From: UBA3910 sp964626065
Lineage (GTDB): Bacteria > Bacillota > Limnochordia > Darwinibacteriales > Darwinibacteriaceae
DNA: 64,000 nt
Reading direction: 5' to 3'
NCBI GenBank assembly: GCA_964626065.1
Contig: CAZVDE010000001.1
Span: forward strand, 52,054-116,053
Within the stretch, counting starts at the first letter, position 1. Every line of letters starts with the position of its first letter. The notes under the pieces are model-generated. The model saw only the letters and a program-made list of their open reading frames with translations, was not told where the DNA came from and searched no databases. The translations under genes and the position numbers were made by a program. Shown here one piece after another: positions 1 to 8,566 of this stretch.

Positions 1-236
1 CCGGCCAGAGGGCTATTAGAAAAGAACTTTTCGATCAAGTGCCTAATTTAGAGCACAGCCGCTACGGAGTGGAACTGGCTTTAACCCGCTACGCGGAGCA
101 GCGGGGTGTGGACATTGTTGCGGTACCGCTGCCCGCCCTATCCCAGATCGTCAAGGAAAAGAAACTGGGTTTTGTCAAGGGGGTCAAAGCCAGGCTGGAA
201 ATGTATAAAGACATTATTAAATCAATCAAGCTGTAA
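1..236 (+). CDS. C-terminal fragment, probable family 2 glycosyltransferase (5' end outside window)
   Basis: The frame is open from base 3 and has no convincing start, so the gene begins before the window; about 77 C-terminal residues are visible. The opening GQRAIRKELFD and the tail KLGFVKGVKARLEMYKDI resemble the end of dolichyl-phosphate-type family 2 glycosyltransferases (SGQRA..RE and EKLG..KG.KARL patterns), but this rests on remembered patterns and the catalytic DxD region is not in view. It ends 23 bases before polC. Moderate to low certainty on family, high certainty that it is a real gene end. Confidence 0.45.
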   Translation, partial: GQRAIRKELFDQVPNLEHSRYGVELALTRYAEQRGVDIVAVPLPALSQIVKEKKLGFVKGVKARLEMYKDIIKSIKL

Positions 237-259
237 ACGTTGTTATAGAGGTGAATTTT

Positions 260-3200
260 GTGGCTTCATATTTCTTAAAACCTGAAAAAGATGACTTTTT
301 GAGCTCACTGCACCCCGACCCCCTCCTTGATCAGGTACAGATCAAAGAAATCGGTATCGACCCGGAGCGCCACAGGTGGGTGTTTTTTTTGCGCGGCGCG
401 CAACTGGGCAGCGAAGAGTTGTGGTTGGAAGTCGCGGCAGCAGTCAAGAATACGGTACCCCAGGTCGCTGAAGTAAGGTTTGCTTGGGAAGAGGAAAGCG
501 ATGATGATTATTTAAAAAAGGCGATTGAGCAGGTCACTTTTGCCCAAACCCAAACGGCGGCCGCTGCGGAAGGGAATAATAACCAAAACGGCAGCAATCG
601 CGGGCGCGGCCGAGGCAGGAGGCGCAACTTACTCCAGGATTCAATCCGCGGCGAGCCCGTACCCCTAATTGAACTGCAAGAAGAAACGCGCGGGGTGGTC
701 ATTTGCGGTGAAGTGGTGTCCTATACCGCCCGTTTAACGCGCACAGGCGCCACATTGGTCATTTTTGATCTGTATGATTTAACCGATACGTTAAGCTGCA
801 AAGTGTTTCTGGACGATCCGGAGGAACTCAAAATCAAAAAAGGCGATTGGCTGAAAGTAAGGGGAAATCTGCAGTTTCAATCCTTTGATAACCAGCTTTC
901 CCTGATGGTGCAGGCCATAAGCCCTGCCCAGGCCCCCCCGGTTTTGATGGATGATGCGCCCGAGAAACGAATTGAACTGCACCTGCATACCAAAATGAGC
1001 GGCCTTGACGGCGTCATTGATGTTGACCGGGCGGTAGAAATGGCCGCTTCCTTGGGACATGAAGCGGTTGCCATTACCGATCACGGCGTTGTACAGGCTT
1101 TTCCCCAGGCCTATCGGGCGGGCAAAAGCCGCGGCATTAAAATAATCTATGGGGTGGAGGGTTATTTAATCGATGATCCCGACTCAAAAGAGCGCGGTTA
1201 CCATATTGTCATTTTGGCCCGCAGCAGGGCGGGGCTAAAGAATCTTTACCGCATCATTTCCCACTCCCACCTGCACCATTTCTATCACCGCCCCCGCATT
1301 CCTCGGGATTTGCTAAAAGCAAATCGCGACGGCTTGCTTTTGGGCTCGGCCTGTGAAGCGGGGGAAGTATACAGGGCCGTATTAAATCAAAATCCGCAAG
1401 CTTTAGAGATCGCTTCATTTTACGATTATCTGGAGATCCAGCCCCTGGGCAACAACGAATTTTTGTTGAACACTCCCGCGGGTGCACCCGGGGCGGTGCC
1501 GGTGCGCAGCCAAGAAGATTTAATTCGCTTCAACCGAGAAATTGTGAAAATGGGTGAGCAGCTGAAAATTCCGGTTGTGGCCACGGGCGATGTCCATTTT
1601 TTACGGCCGGAAGACAGTTTCGTGCGCACCATTTTATTAGCGGGCCAGGGGTTTGAAGATGCGGAACGCCAAGCGCCTCTTTATTACCGCACCACCGCTG
1701 AAATGCTGGAAGAATTTGCTTACCTAGGGCCCCGCAAGGCGCTGGAAGTTGTGGTTGAAAACCCCCGAGCGATCGCAAATCAAATCGAAGAATTAATGCC
1801 GGTGCCCGAAGGCCTGCATCCGCCTAAGCTTGATAATGCGGAAGAACTGCTGCGGGACATGACCTATGCGACGGCAGGGCAGATTTACGGGCCCGCTTTG
1901 CCCCGGTTGGTACAAGCCCGGCTGGAGCGCGAACTAAAGGCCATTACGGGCAATGGGTATGCTTCACTATATTTGATCGCCCACAAGCTTGTAAAAAAAT
2001 CGCTGGATGAGGGTTATTTAGTCGGTTCGCGAGGTTCAGTCGGATCTTCTTTAGTGGCAACCATGTGCGCCATCACCGAAGTCAACCCGCTGCCGCCCCA
2101 CTATGTATGTGCAGAATGCTTTTGGCATCAGTTTTTCACGGAAGGGGAGGCAGGCTGCGGGGTGGATCTGCCTCGGAAAGATTGCCCCCGGTGCGGCACA
2201 GAGCTGCAGCGGCTGGGCTTTGATATTCCCTTCGAAGTGTTCATGGGTTTTCACGGTGACAAGGTGCCCGATATTGATCTGAATTTTAGCGGCGACTACC
2301 AGGCCGAAATCCATGCTTATACTGAAGAATTGTTTGGAGCGGATCGGGTCTACCGCGCCGGTACTATTGGCACTTTGGCGGATAAAACGGCCTATGGCTT
2401 CATCATGAAATATCTCGAACAGGTCAATCAGACAAAACGGGCCGCCGAGGTCAACAGGCTTGTTGACAAACTATCCGGGGTGCGGCGCACAACCGGACAG
2501 CACCCGGGGGGCATGGTAGTTGTACCGGAAGGACTGGATATTTTGGATTTCACGCCTATCCAGCATCCTGCCAATGATGCCACAAGCGGTATCATCACAA
2601 CCCATTTTGAGTATCATGCGCTAGATGATAGCTTAGTGAAACTGGATATTCTGGGCCATGATGATCCCACCATGCTGCGTGTCCTGCAAGATCTGACGGA
2701 TGTGCCCGTTTTAGAAATCGAATTGGATGAGCCCCAAACGATGGCGCTGTTTTCCGGCCTGGACAGCCTGGGAATTGAAGAAGAACAAATTGGCACCCCC
2801 GTTGGCACCCTGGGAATTCCGGAGTTCGGCACCAAATTTGTCCGACAGATGCTCATTGAGACCAAACCAAAGACATTTAGTGATCTGGTCCGTATCAGCG
2901 GGCTTTCCCACGGTACCAATGTGTGGACAAATAATGCTCAGGAGCTGATCAAAGCGGGCACAACCACGCTCAGCGATGTGATTGCAACCCGAGATGATAT
3001 CATGACCTATCTCATTTTGCGGGGTTTAGAGCCGGGCGATGCCTTCCGCATCATGGAACAGGTACGGCGGGGGCGGGGCTTGAGCGGGGACGATGTTGCT
3101 CTTTTGCATAAATCTAATGTGCCGCAGTGGTATATTGATTCCTGCCAAAAAATTAGCTACATGTTTCCCAAGGCACACGCGGTGGCTTATGTGATGATGG

Positions 3201-3688
3201 CCTTTAGAATCGCTTACTTTAAAGTCCATTATCCGCTGCCGTTTTACGCCGCATTGTTTTCGCTGCGCTCGGGCGAGTTCGATGCCCAGCTGATCTGCCA
3301 AGGAGAAGGCCGCATCCGCGCCGAAGTGGAGGCAATCAATGCTAAGGGTTTCGATGCCACCGCCCGCGAACGCTCCACCGTCACTCAATTGGAGATCGTG
3401 CTGGAGGCGATGGCCAGGGGGATTGAATTTTTGCCGGTTGATTTGTATAAATCCGATCAACAGCAGTTTTTGATCCAGGCAGGCGCCTTGCGTCCGCCCT
3501 TGGCTTCTCTGCAGGGTGTAGGCGTAAATGCTGCCGCCAGGATTGTTCAGGCGCGAGAAGAAGGGGAATTTATCTCCATTGAAGATTTACGGCAAAAATC
3601 CGGTGTAACAAAGGCTGTCCTGGAGACGCTGCGGGCACACGGCTGCCTGCAGGGCCTGCCTGAAACGAACCAATTGACACTTTTCTAG
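260..3688 (+). CDS. polC: DNA polymerase III alpha subunit, PolC type, lacking the exonuclease domain
   Basis: Replicative DNA polymerase of Bacillota. In order: N-terminal domain, an Asn/Arg/Gly-rich linker near residue 115, OB fold, PHP domain (HLHT near 242, then ITDHG), a four-cysteine zinc module (CAEC and CPRC), the palm with PDIDLNFSG near 670 and LDILGHDD near 795, a helix-hairpin-helix tail, and a C-terminal QLTLF beta-clamp peptide. About 1,142 residues against roughly 1,430 in B. subtilis: the DEDDh proofreading exonuclease normally inserted in the PHP domain is absent, with GVEGYLIDD running almost directly into YHIVILAR. GTG at 260 is preferred over the in-frame GTG at 251 because AGAGGTG lies just before it. 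Confidence 0.95.
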   Translation: MASYFLKPEKDDFLSSLHPDPLLDQVQIKEIGIDPERHRWVFFLRGAQLGSEELWLEVAAAVKNTVPQVAEVRFAWEEESDDDYLKKAIEQVTFAQTQTAAAAEGNNNQNGSNRGRGRGRRRNLLQDSIRGEPVPLIELQEETRGVVICGEVVSYTARLTRTGATLVIFDLYDLTDTLSCKVFLDDPEELKIKKGDWLKVRGNLQFQSFDNQLSLMVQAISPAQAPPVLMDDAPEKRIELHLHTKMSGLDGVIDVDRAVEMAASLGHEAVAITDHGVVQAFPQAYRAGKSRGIKIIYGVEGYLIDDPDSKERGYHIVILARSRAGLKNLYRIISHSHLHHFYHRPRIPRDLLKANRDGLLLGSACEAGEVYRAVLNQNPQALEIASFYDYLEIQPLGNNEFLLNTPAGAPGAVPVRSQEDLIRFNREIVKMGEQLKIPVVATGDVHFLRPEDSFVRTILLAGQGFEDAERQAPLYYRTTAEMLEEFAYLGPRKALEVVVENPRAIANQIEELMPVPEGLHPPKLDNAEELLRDMTYATAGQIYGPALPRLVQARLERELKAITGNGYASLYLIAHKLVKKSLDEGYLVGSRGSVGSSLVATMCAITEVNPLPPHYVCAECFWHQFFTEGEAGCGVDLPRKDCPRCGTELQRLGFDIPFEVFMGFHGDKVPDIDLNFSGDYQAEIHAYTEELFGADRVYRAGTIGTLADKTAYGFIMKYLEQVNQTKRAAEVNRLVDKLSGVRRTTGQHPGGMVVVPEGLDILDFTPIQHPANDATSGIITTHFEYHALDDSLVKLDILGHDDPTMLRVLQDLTDVPVLEIELDEPQTMALFSGLDSLGIEEEQIGTPVGTLGIPEFGTKFVRQMLIETKPKTFSDLVRISGLSHGTNVWTNNAQELIKAGTTTLSDVIATRDDIMTYLILRGLEPGDAFRIMEQVRRGRGLSGDDVALLHKSNVPQWYIDSCQKISYMFPKAHAVAYVMMAFRIAYFKVHYPLPFYAALFSLRSGEFDAQLICQGEGRIRAEVEAINAKGFDATARERSTVTQLEIVLEAMARGIEFLPVDLYKSDQQQFLIQAGALRPPLASLQGVGVNAAARIVQAREEGEFISIEDLRQKSGVTKAVLETLRAHGCLQGLPETNQLTLF

Positions 3689-3703
3689 ATTTTGTGATAT
3701 AAT
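3674..3703 (+). promoter_or_regulatory. Sigma-A promoter of the rimP-nusA-infB operon
   Basis: TTGACA (3674-3679) and TATAAT (3698-3703) are both perfect consensus boxes with an 18-base spacer. The promoter overlaps the last codons of polC and would start transcription near 3710, giving a leader of about 100 bases before rimP. Confidence 0.85.
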
Positions 3704-3732
3704 AAAGTGTGTTTAACTGAGGACTGGCCGGG

Positions 3733-3756
3733 AGAGTGGGATTGACCCACTCTTTT
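3733..3756 (+). terminator. Leader hairpin with U-tract before rimP (probable attenuator)
   Basis: AGAGTGGG (3733-3740) pairs perfectly with CCCACTCT (3746-3753) around a 5-base loop and is followed by TTT. It sits about 20 bases after the predicted transcription start and 57 bases before rimP, so it interrupts the operon leader rather than ending polC alone. In B. subtilis the rimP-nusA operon is controlled by NusA-dependent termination in its leader; the same logic here is inferred. Confidence 0.7.
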
Positions 3757-3812
3757 GACGTATAGCCTTGGAAAACAGAACCAATTAGGTCAAAAGGAGC
3801 GGCTGTAGGGCG

Positions 3813-4274
3813 ATGAGCAGGAAAAACATAGAAGAGCTTGTTAGCGGTTGGGTGGAAGGCATTCTTGCCGAAGGCGAATTGGAACTGGTGGATGTGGAAT
3901 ACAAAAAAGAGCAGCAGGGGTGGGTGCTCAGGGTTTTCCTTGATAAGCCGGGAGGCATCAATATTGAAGACTGCCAGCAAGTCAGCCGGCTTTTAGATGA
4001 AAAGCTAGATTTGGAAGATCCTATTCCGGGGGCCTATTCCTTGGAGGTCTCCTCTCCCGGTATAGAACGCCCCTTAACCAAAGCAAGGGATTACGAGCGC
4101 TTCGCCGGACGTTTGGCGGAGATTCGCACTTACAGCGGTTTATATGGCCGCAAAAGATTTCAAGGTGTTTTGCAGGGCCTACAAGGGGAAAAAGTATTAA
4201 TGGACTTTGAAGGGGAAACTATTGAAATCCCCTTACAGCTGATAGCCAAGGCCAATTTGGCCCCGGATTTTTGA
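3813..4274 (+). CDS. rimP: Ribosome maturation factor RimP
   Basis: Cytoplasmic factor that helps mature the 30S ribosomal subunit. The 153-residue length and the motifs ELVDVEYKKE, LRVFLDKPGGI, CQQVSRLLDE and YSLEVSSPGIERPL are typical of the family (N-terminal alpha/beta domain, C-terminal SH3-like domain). It is the first gene of the classical rimP-nusA-ylxR-ylxQ-infB-rbfA operon. ATG start with AAGGAG about 13 bases upstream and a closer TAGGG. Expected to be controlled by the leader hairpin. Confidence 0.95.
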   Translation: MSRKNIEELVSGWVEGILAEGELELVDVEYKKEQQGWVLRVFLDKPGGINIEDCQQVSRLLDEKLDLEDPIPGAYSLEVSSPGIERPLTKARDYERFAGRLAEIRTYSGLYGRKRFQGVLQGLQGEKVLMDFEGETIEIPLQLIAKANLAPDF

Positions 4275-4290
4275 GGGTGGAGGTCTAAAA

Positions 4291-5676
4291 ATGAATCTGG
4301 AGTTAATCAGTGCTTTAAGCGAATTGGAAAAGGAACGGGGTATTTCGGCGGAAATACTATTAGAGGCCATTGAGACGGCCATCGTTTCAGCTTATAAAAA
4401 GAATTACGGGGCCACTTCGTCTTCGGGCGTCCGGGTAGAACTTGATCCTAAATCGGGCAAGATGGGGGTCTATTCTAGGCGGGTTGTCGTACCCGAGGTC
4501 CAAGATGAGACTCTGGAGATTTCACTGGAAGACGCTTTAGCGCTTGATCGCAGTTACGAAGTGGGCCACATAGTGGAACAGGAAGTGACCCCGGCAGATT
4601 TCGGCAGAATCGCCGCCCAAACCGCCAAACAAGTCGTGATTCAGAAAATTAGGGAGGCCGAACGTTCCATAGTCTACGATGTTTACTCCAATCGCGAAGG
4701 CGATGTGGTTATGGGCACGGTGCAGAGGCCTGATCGCCGCCAGCTCATCGTCGATTTGGGGGATGTGGAGGCCGTCGTGCCTTTAAGCGAGCAGATCCCT
4801 AATGAGCATTACAGCCAGCATATGAAACTGCGTTTTTATATCAATGAAGTGAGGCAGAGCAGCCGGGGGCCCCAAATATTTCTCAGCCGCACTCACCCCG
4901 GATTACTGCGGGCCCTTTTCGAACTAGAAGTACCCGAGGTGCAAAGCGGGGAGGTAGAGATTAAGGCGGTTGCCCGGGAAGCGGGCAATCGTTCTAAAGT
5001 CGCGGTTTACAGCAGAGACCCCGATATTGACCCGGTGGGCGCCTGCGTCGGTGCTAGGGGCTCTAGGGTGCAGGCTGTTGTGGCCGAATTGGGCGATGAA
5101 AAAATTGATATTATCGAATGGGTCCCCAATTTGGAGGAATTTATCAAGAATGCCCTCAGCCCGGCCAAGGTTCTTTATGTGCGCCTAGACGAAAGCGAAA
5201 AGGTGGCCCATACTGTCGTGCCCAATGACCAACTTTCTTTGGCGATAGGCAAGGAAGGCCAAAACGCCCGTTTAGCGGCGCGTTTAACCGGCTGGCGCAT
5301 CGATATTAAGGATGAAGAACAGGCAGAGGAATTCTTTGCCGCCTTAGATCTTGCTGAAGCCAAAGCACAAGCTGAAACGGAAGCGGAAGCGGCAAAGATA
5401 AAAGAAGCCGAGGCGGAAAAACATGCGGTCGAGGTCGAAAAACCGGCCGTTGCGGAGATCAGTGAGGAGGAACTGGCGAGCCTGACCAATGTGATGAAAC
5501 GCAAGAGCTGGCAGGAGCGATTCGGTACTCTAGATATAGAAAGCCTAGATGAAGAAGGGGAAGATACTCCCCAGGAAAAGCAGGAACCGGAGAAGGCGAA
5601 GAAGAAGAAAGAGAGGGTCATTACGGATCTTTCCCAGCTTGATTCGATAGATTTTAAATTCGATGATGAGAAATAG
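4291..5676 (+). CDS. nusA: Transcription termination/antitermination factor NusA
   Basis: RNA polymerase-associated factor for pausing, termination and antitermination. N-terminal polymerase-binding domain (about 1-125), S1 domain (about 130-200, VMGTVQRPDRRQLIVDLG), then two KH domains (VGACVGARGSRVQ and SLAIGKEGQNARLAARLTGW). The 461 residues exceed the roughly 370 of B. subtilis NusA because of a charged tail of about 110 residues, rich in Glu, Lys and Ala. The tail has a short conserved-looking patch (LASLTNVMKRKSWQERFG) and an acidic end. It follows rimP by 16 bases. Confidence 0.95.
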   Translation: MNLELISALSELEKERGISAEILLEAIETAIVSAYKKNYGATSSSGVRVELDPKSGKMGVYSRRVVVPEVQDETLEISLEDALALDRSYEVGHIVEQEVTPADFGRIAAQTAKQVVIQKIREAERSIVYDVYSNREGDVVMGTVQRPDRRQLIVDLGDVEAVVPLSEQIPNEHYSQHMKLRFYINEVRQSSRGPQIFLSRTHPGLLRALFELEVPEVQSGEVEIKAVAREAGNRSKVAVYSRDPDIDPVGACVGARGSRVQAVVAELGDEKIDIIEWVPNLEEFIKNALSPAKVLYVRLDESEKVAHTVVPNDQLSLAIGKEGQNARLAARLTGWRIDIKDEEQAEEFFAALDLAEAKAQAETEAEAAKIKEAEAEKHAVEVEKPAVAEISEEELASLTNVMKRKSWQERFGTLDIESLDEEGEDTPQEKQEPEKAKKKKERVITDLSQLDSIDFKFDDEK

Positions 5677-5686
5677 GTGATCTTTC

Positions 5687-5959
5687 ATGCGGAGGCGACA
5701 TGTCCCCATGCGCACTTGTGTTGGCTGCCGCGCTTCCTTTCCCAAAAAGGATTTAATGCGCGTTGTGCGCGTCCCGGAGGGAAAAGTTGAATTGGATTTA
5801 ACCGGTAAACGATCGGGGCGCGGCGCATATCTGTGCCGCAATACGGGCTGCCTCCATTTGGCGGCCAAGGGCCGGCAGCTGGAGCGGGCTTTGGGCACGG
5901 AAATTCGCGCCGAGATCATAGAAGAAATCAAAAGGGTTTTACATGAACAAGATCTATAA
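5687..5959 (+). CDS. ylxR: YlxR/RnpM family RNA-binding protein
   Basis: Small basic protein of the YlxR (DUF448) family; the B. subtilis member has been described as an RNase P modulator (RnpM). The diagnostic opening MRTCVGCRA is present, followed by KKDLMRVVR and a GRGAYLC motif. At 90 residues it is the usual length. It lies between nusA and ylxQ, as in most Bacillota, and its end overlaps ylxQ by 17 bases. Confidence 0.93.
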   Translation: MRRRHVPMRTCVGCRASFPKKDLMRVVRVPEGKVELDLTGKRSGRGAYLCRNTGCLHLAAKGRQLERALGTEIRAEIIEEIKRVLHEQDL

Positions 5960-6266
5960 TTATTTGGGTTTAGCCCAGCGCGCCGGGCGAATTGCCTCCG
6001 GGGAACAAGCTGTCGGGGGAAGCCTTGCGCGGCGAAAGGTGCACTTAGTCCTTATTGCAGTTGATGCCTCTGACAACACGCGCAGCAGATTTATGTCACT
6101 GGCCCGAAGACATGGCGCAGAGTACGAAATATTTGGTGAAAAGAGCCTGTTAGGCCACGCCATCGGAAAATCGCCACGGGCTGTCGTCGGTATTCTGGAT
6201 CGAAATTTTGCCAACGTAATTCAGACTCAAATTGAGGGGTCAGTGCAGGAGAATAACAAGGAGTGA
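5943..6266 (+). CDS. ylxQ: YlxQ, L7Ae/L30e-family ribosomal-type protein
   Basis: RNA-binding protein of the L7Ae/L30e/S12e/Gadd45 family, 107 residues. The L7Ae fold shows in the start (YLGLAQRAGRIASGEQAV), the central VHLVLIAVDASDNT and the later GHAIGKSPRAVVGILD. Its exact role in Bacillota is unsettled. It overlaps ylxR by 17 bases, suggesting translational coupling, and its stop lies just before infB. Confidence 0.92.
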   Translation: MNKIYNYLGLAQRAGRIASGEQAVGGSLARRKVHLVLIAVDASDNTRSRFMSLARRHGAEYEIFGEKSLLGHAIGKSPRAVVGILDRNFANVIQTQIEGSVQENNKE

Positions 6267-6271
6267 TGCTG

Positions 6272-8189
6272 ATGAAGAAAATAAGAATTTACGAGTTGGC
6301 AAAAGAACTCGATTTAGAAAGCAAGGTGCTAATAACGTTTTTAAATGATCTGGGCGCTGACGTCTCCAGCCACATGAGCAGTATTGAGGGGGACATTGCG
6401 GAGATGATCCGTGATCACTTCGCCGCGCCGAAGGAGGAACCGGCCGATCAACCCNNNNNNNNNNNNNNNNNNNNNNNNNNNNNNNNNNNNNNNNNNNNNN
6501 NNNNNNNNNNNNNNNNNNNNNNNNNNNNNNNNNNNNNNNNNNNNNNNNNNNNNNTCATTAAGCCAGACTGTTGATTTTGATATTGCCACGATCATCGCTG
6601 CTGAATTCAATGTGGAGACGAAATCAGAGTTGGATTTGGCCGAGGAGATCTTCGCCGACGTCTGTGAAGATCCCAGCGCCCAAATCACCAGGCCTCCCGT
6701 TGTGACGATCATGGGGCATGTTGATCACGGTAAGACCACTCTTTTAGACTCCATACGCGAGACCAAGGTGACCGCTACCGAAGCGGGCGGCATCACGCAG
6801 CATATCGGCGCTTATCAGATTGTTTATAAAGACCATCCGATTACATTTCTTGATACCCCCGGCCATGAAGCGTTTACCGCCATGCGATCTAGGGGGGCGG
6901 GGGTAACGGACGTGGCGGTACTCGTTGTGGCCGCCAATGACGGGGTCATGCCTCAGACGGTGGAAGCAATCAATCATGCTAAAGCCGCCGGCGTGCCCAT
7001 TATAGTCGCCATCAACAAAATAGACCTGCAAGCGGCCAACCCCGAACGGGTCAAGCAGGAACTGACGGAACACGGTTTAGTAGTTGAAGAATGGGGCGGG
7101 GACACTATTGCTGTGGACGTTTCGGCGCTGCGGGCGGAGGGTATAGATGAGCTGTTGGAGATGATCCTTTTGGTCGCGGAAGTGGAGGATCTTAAGGCCA
7201 ATCCCGATTGCCCGGCGCGCGGTACCGTCATCGAGGCACAGCTCGATCGGGGGCGGGGGTCAGTAGCCACCGTGCTAATTTCTTCCGGTACCCTTCGGAT
7301 CGGAGATGCTTTTGCAGTGGGCAACGAATGCGGCAAAGTGCGGGCCCTGATTAACGATCAAGGCCAAAATATTCAGGAGGCCGGGCCGTCCACACCGGTG
7401 GAAGTGTTGGGCATTGCGGGTGTACCTGCGGCAGGTGATCCATTTGTGGTTGTTAAGGATGAACAAACCGCGCGCCAAGTCGCGGCCATTCAGCGCGAGA
7501 AACAGCGCGAACGCGAATTAAGCAGATTCAGCCGGGTCACTCTAGACGATCTATTCCAGAAGATTCAAGAAGGGGAAGTCAAGGAACTTAACTTAGTAAT
7601 TAAGGCTGATGTGCAGGGTTCGGCCGAAGCGGTCCGCTCTTCTTTGGAAAAGCTGTCCACCGATGAAGTAAAGGTCAACATCATCCATCAGGCGGTAGGA
7701 GCCGTATCCGAGTCGGACGTTTTGTTGGCGGCGGCCTCCAACGCGATCATAATCGGCTTTAACGTACGGCCCGAACCAAACGCCCGCAAGGCGGCAGAGC
7801 GCGATGGGGTTGATATTCGCGTCTACCGCATCATTTATAATCTCTTAGACGATGTGAGGGCAGCCATGGCCGGATTGCTCGACCCTGAATTTAAAGAGCA
7901 AATTTTGGGCCGTGCCCAAGTGCGCCAGACATTTAAGGTCCCCGGCGCAGTGGTGGCCGGCTGCTATATAGTGGAGGGCAAGGTTACTCGCGTAGCCGAA
8001 GTGCGCCTACTGCGCGATAACGTCATTGTCCACGAGGGCAAGATTTCTTCCCTGAGGCGCTTTAAAGATGATGTACGTGAGGTAACCCAAGGATATGAGT
8101 GCGGCATCGGCATCGAACGCTTTAACGATGTGAAAGAAGGAGACGTCATTGAAGCCTTTGCCATGGTTAGAATAGAACGAACCCTTTAG
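6272..8189 (+). CDS. infB: Translation initiation factor IF-2 (interrupted by a 100-N assembly gap)
   Basis: GTPase that places initiator tRNA on the 30S subunit. The N-terminal part (KKIRIYELAKEL) is the first IF2_N domain. The G domain has GHVDHGKTTL, DTPGHEAF and NKID, followed by domains II-IV. The gap at 6455-6554 falls in the charged linker and removes the start of the second IF2_N domain; the frames either side differ only because 100 N is a placeholder. Codon boundaries fall at 6455 and 6555, so the true missing length should be a multiple of three. ATG 6272 is chosen because AAGGAG lies 8 bases before it. Confidence 0.95.
6455..6554. other. Assembly gap (100 N) inside infB
   Basis: Exactly 100 undetermined bases, the standard scaffolding placeholder. 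It lies in the low-complexity linker of IF-2, a common site of assembly failure. Nothing can be said about its content. Confidence 0.99.
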
Positions 8190-8200
8190 GAGTGATAGAA

Positions 8201-8566
8201 ATGACTAGTCGGCATGTAAGAGTCGGCGAGGAGATAAAGCGCGAAGTGAGTTCTATTGTTGCGACTGAAGTTAAGGATCCCCGCTTGGGCATGCTGAGCA
8301 TTACCGATGTAGATGTATCCCGGGATTTATCGTTCGCCAAGATTTATTTCAGTATGCTGGGCTCAGAACAGGAAAGGGAAAGAACGCTGGAAGGCCTAAA
8401 CAGGGCCAAGGGCTTTATCCGCACCGAACTTGCCAAAAGGATTCGGGTTCGGCATACGCCTGAAATCAGCTTTCATTTCGACCCATCCTTGGAGCATGGT
8501 GCAAAAATGAATGCGCTTTTAAAATCGCTGCAAAGCGGAGAAGATGAGGACCAAAAAGAGGAATGA
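8201..8566 (+). CDS. rbfA: Ribosome-binding factor A
   Basis: 30S subunit maturation factor with a single KH-like fold, 121 residues. Recognised from RVGEEIKREVSSIV, VKDPRLGMLSITDVDVSRDLSFAKIYFS and the C-terminal VRHTPEISFHFDPSLEHGAK. ATG 8201 is preferred over the upstream in-frame GTG because TTAGGAG precedes it by about 9 bases. The last four bases overlap the start of nrnA (ATGA arrangement). Confidence 0.95.
   Translation: MTSRHVRVGEEIKREVSSIVATEVKDPRLGMLSITDVDVSRDLSFAKIYFSMLGSEQERERTLEGLNRAKGFIRTELAKRIRVRHTPEISFHFDPSLEHGAKMNALLKSLQSGEDEDQKEE

Noticed and set aside
6263..6574. Apparent frame change between the two halves of infB
   Set aside because: The 100-N placeholder is not a multiple of three; codon boundaries fall exactly at both gap edges, so one intact gene is the simplest reading.
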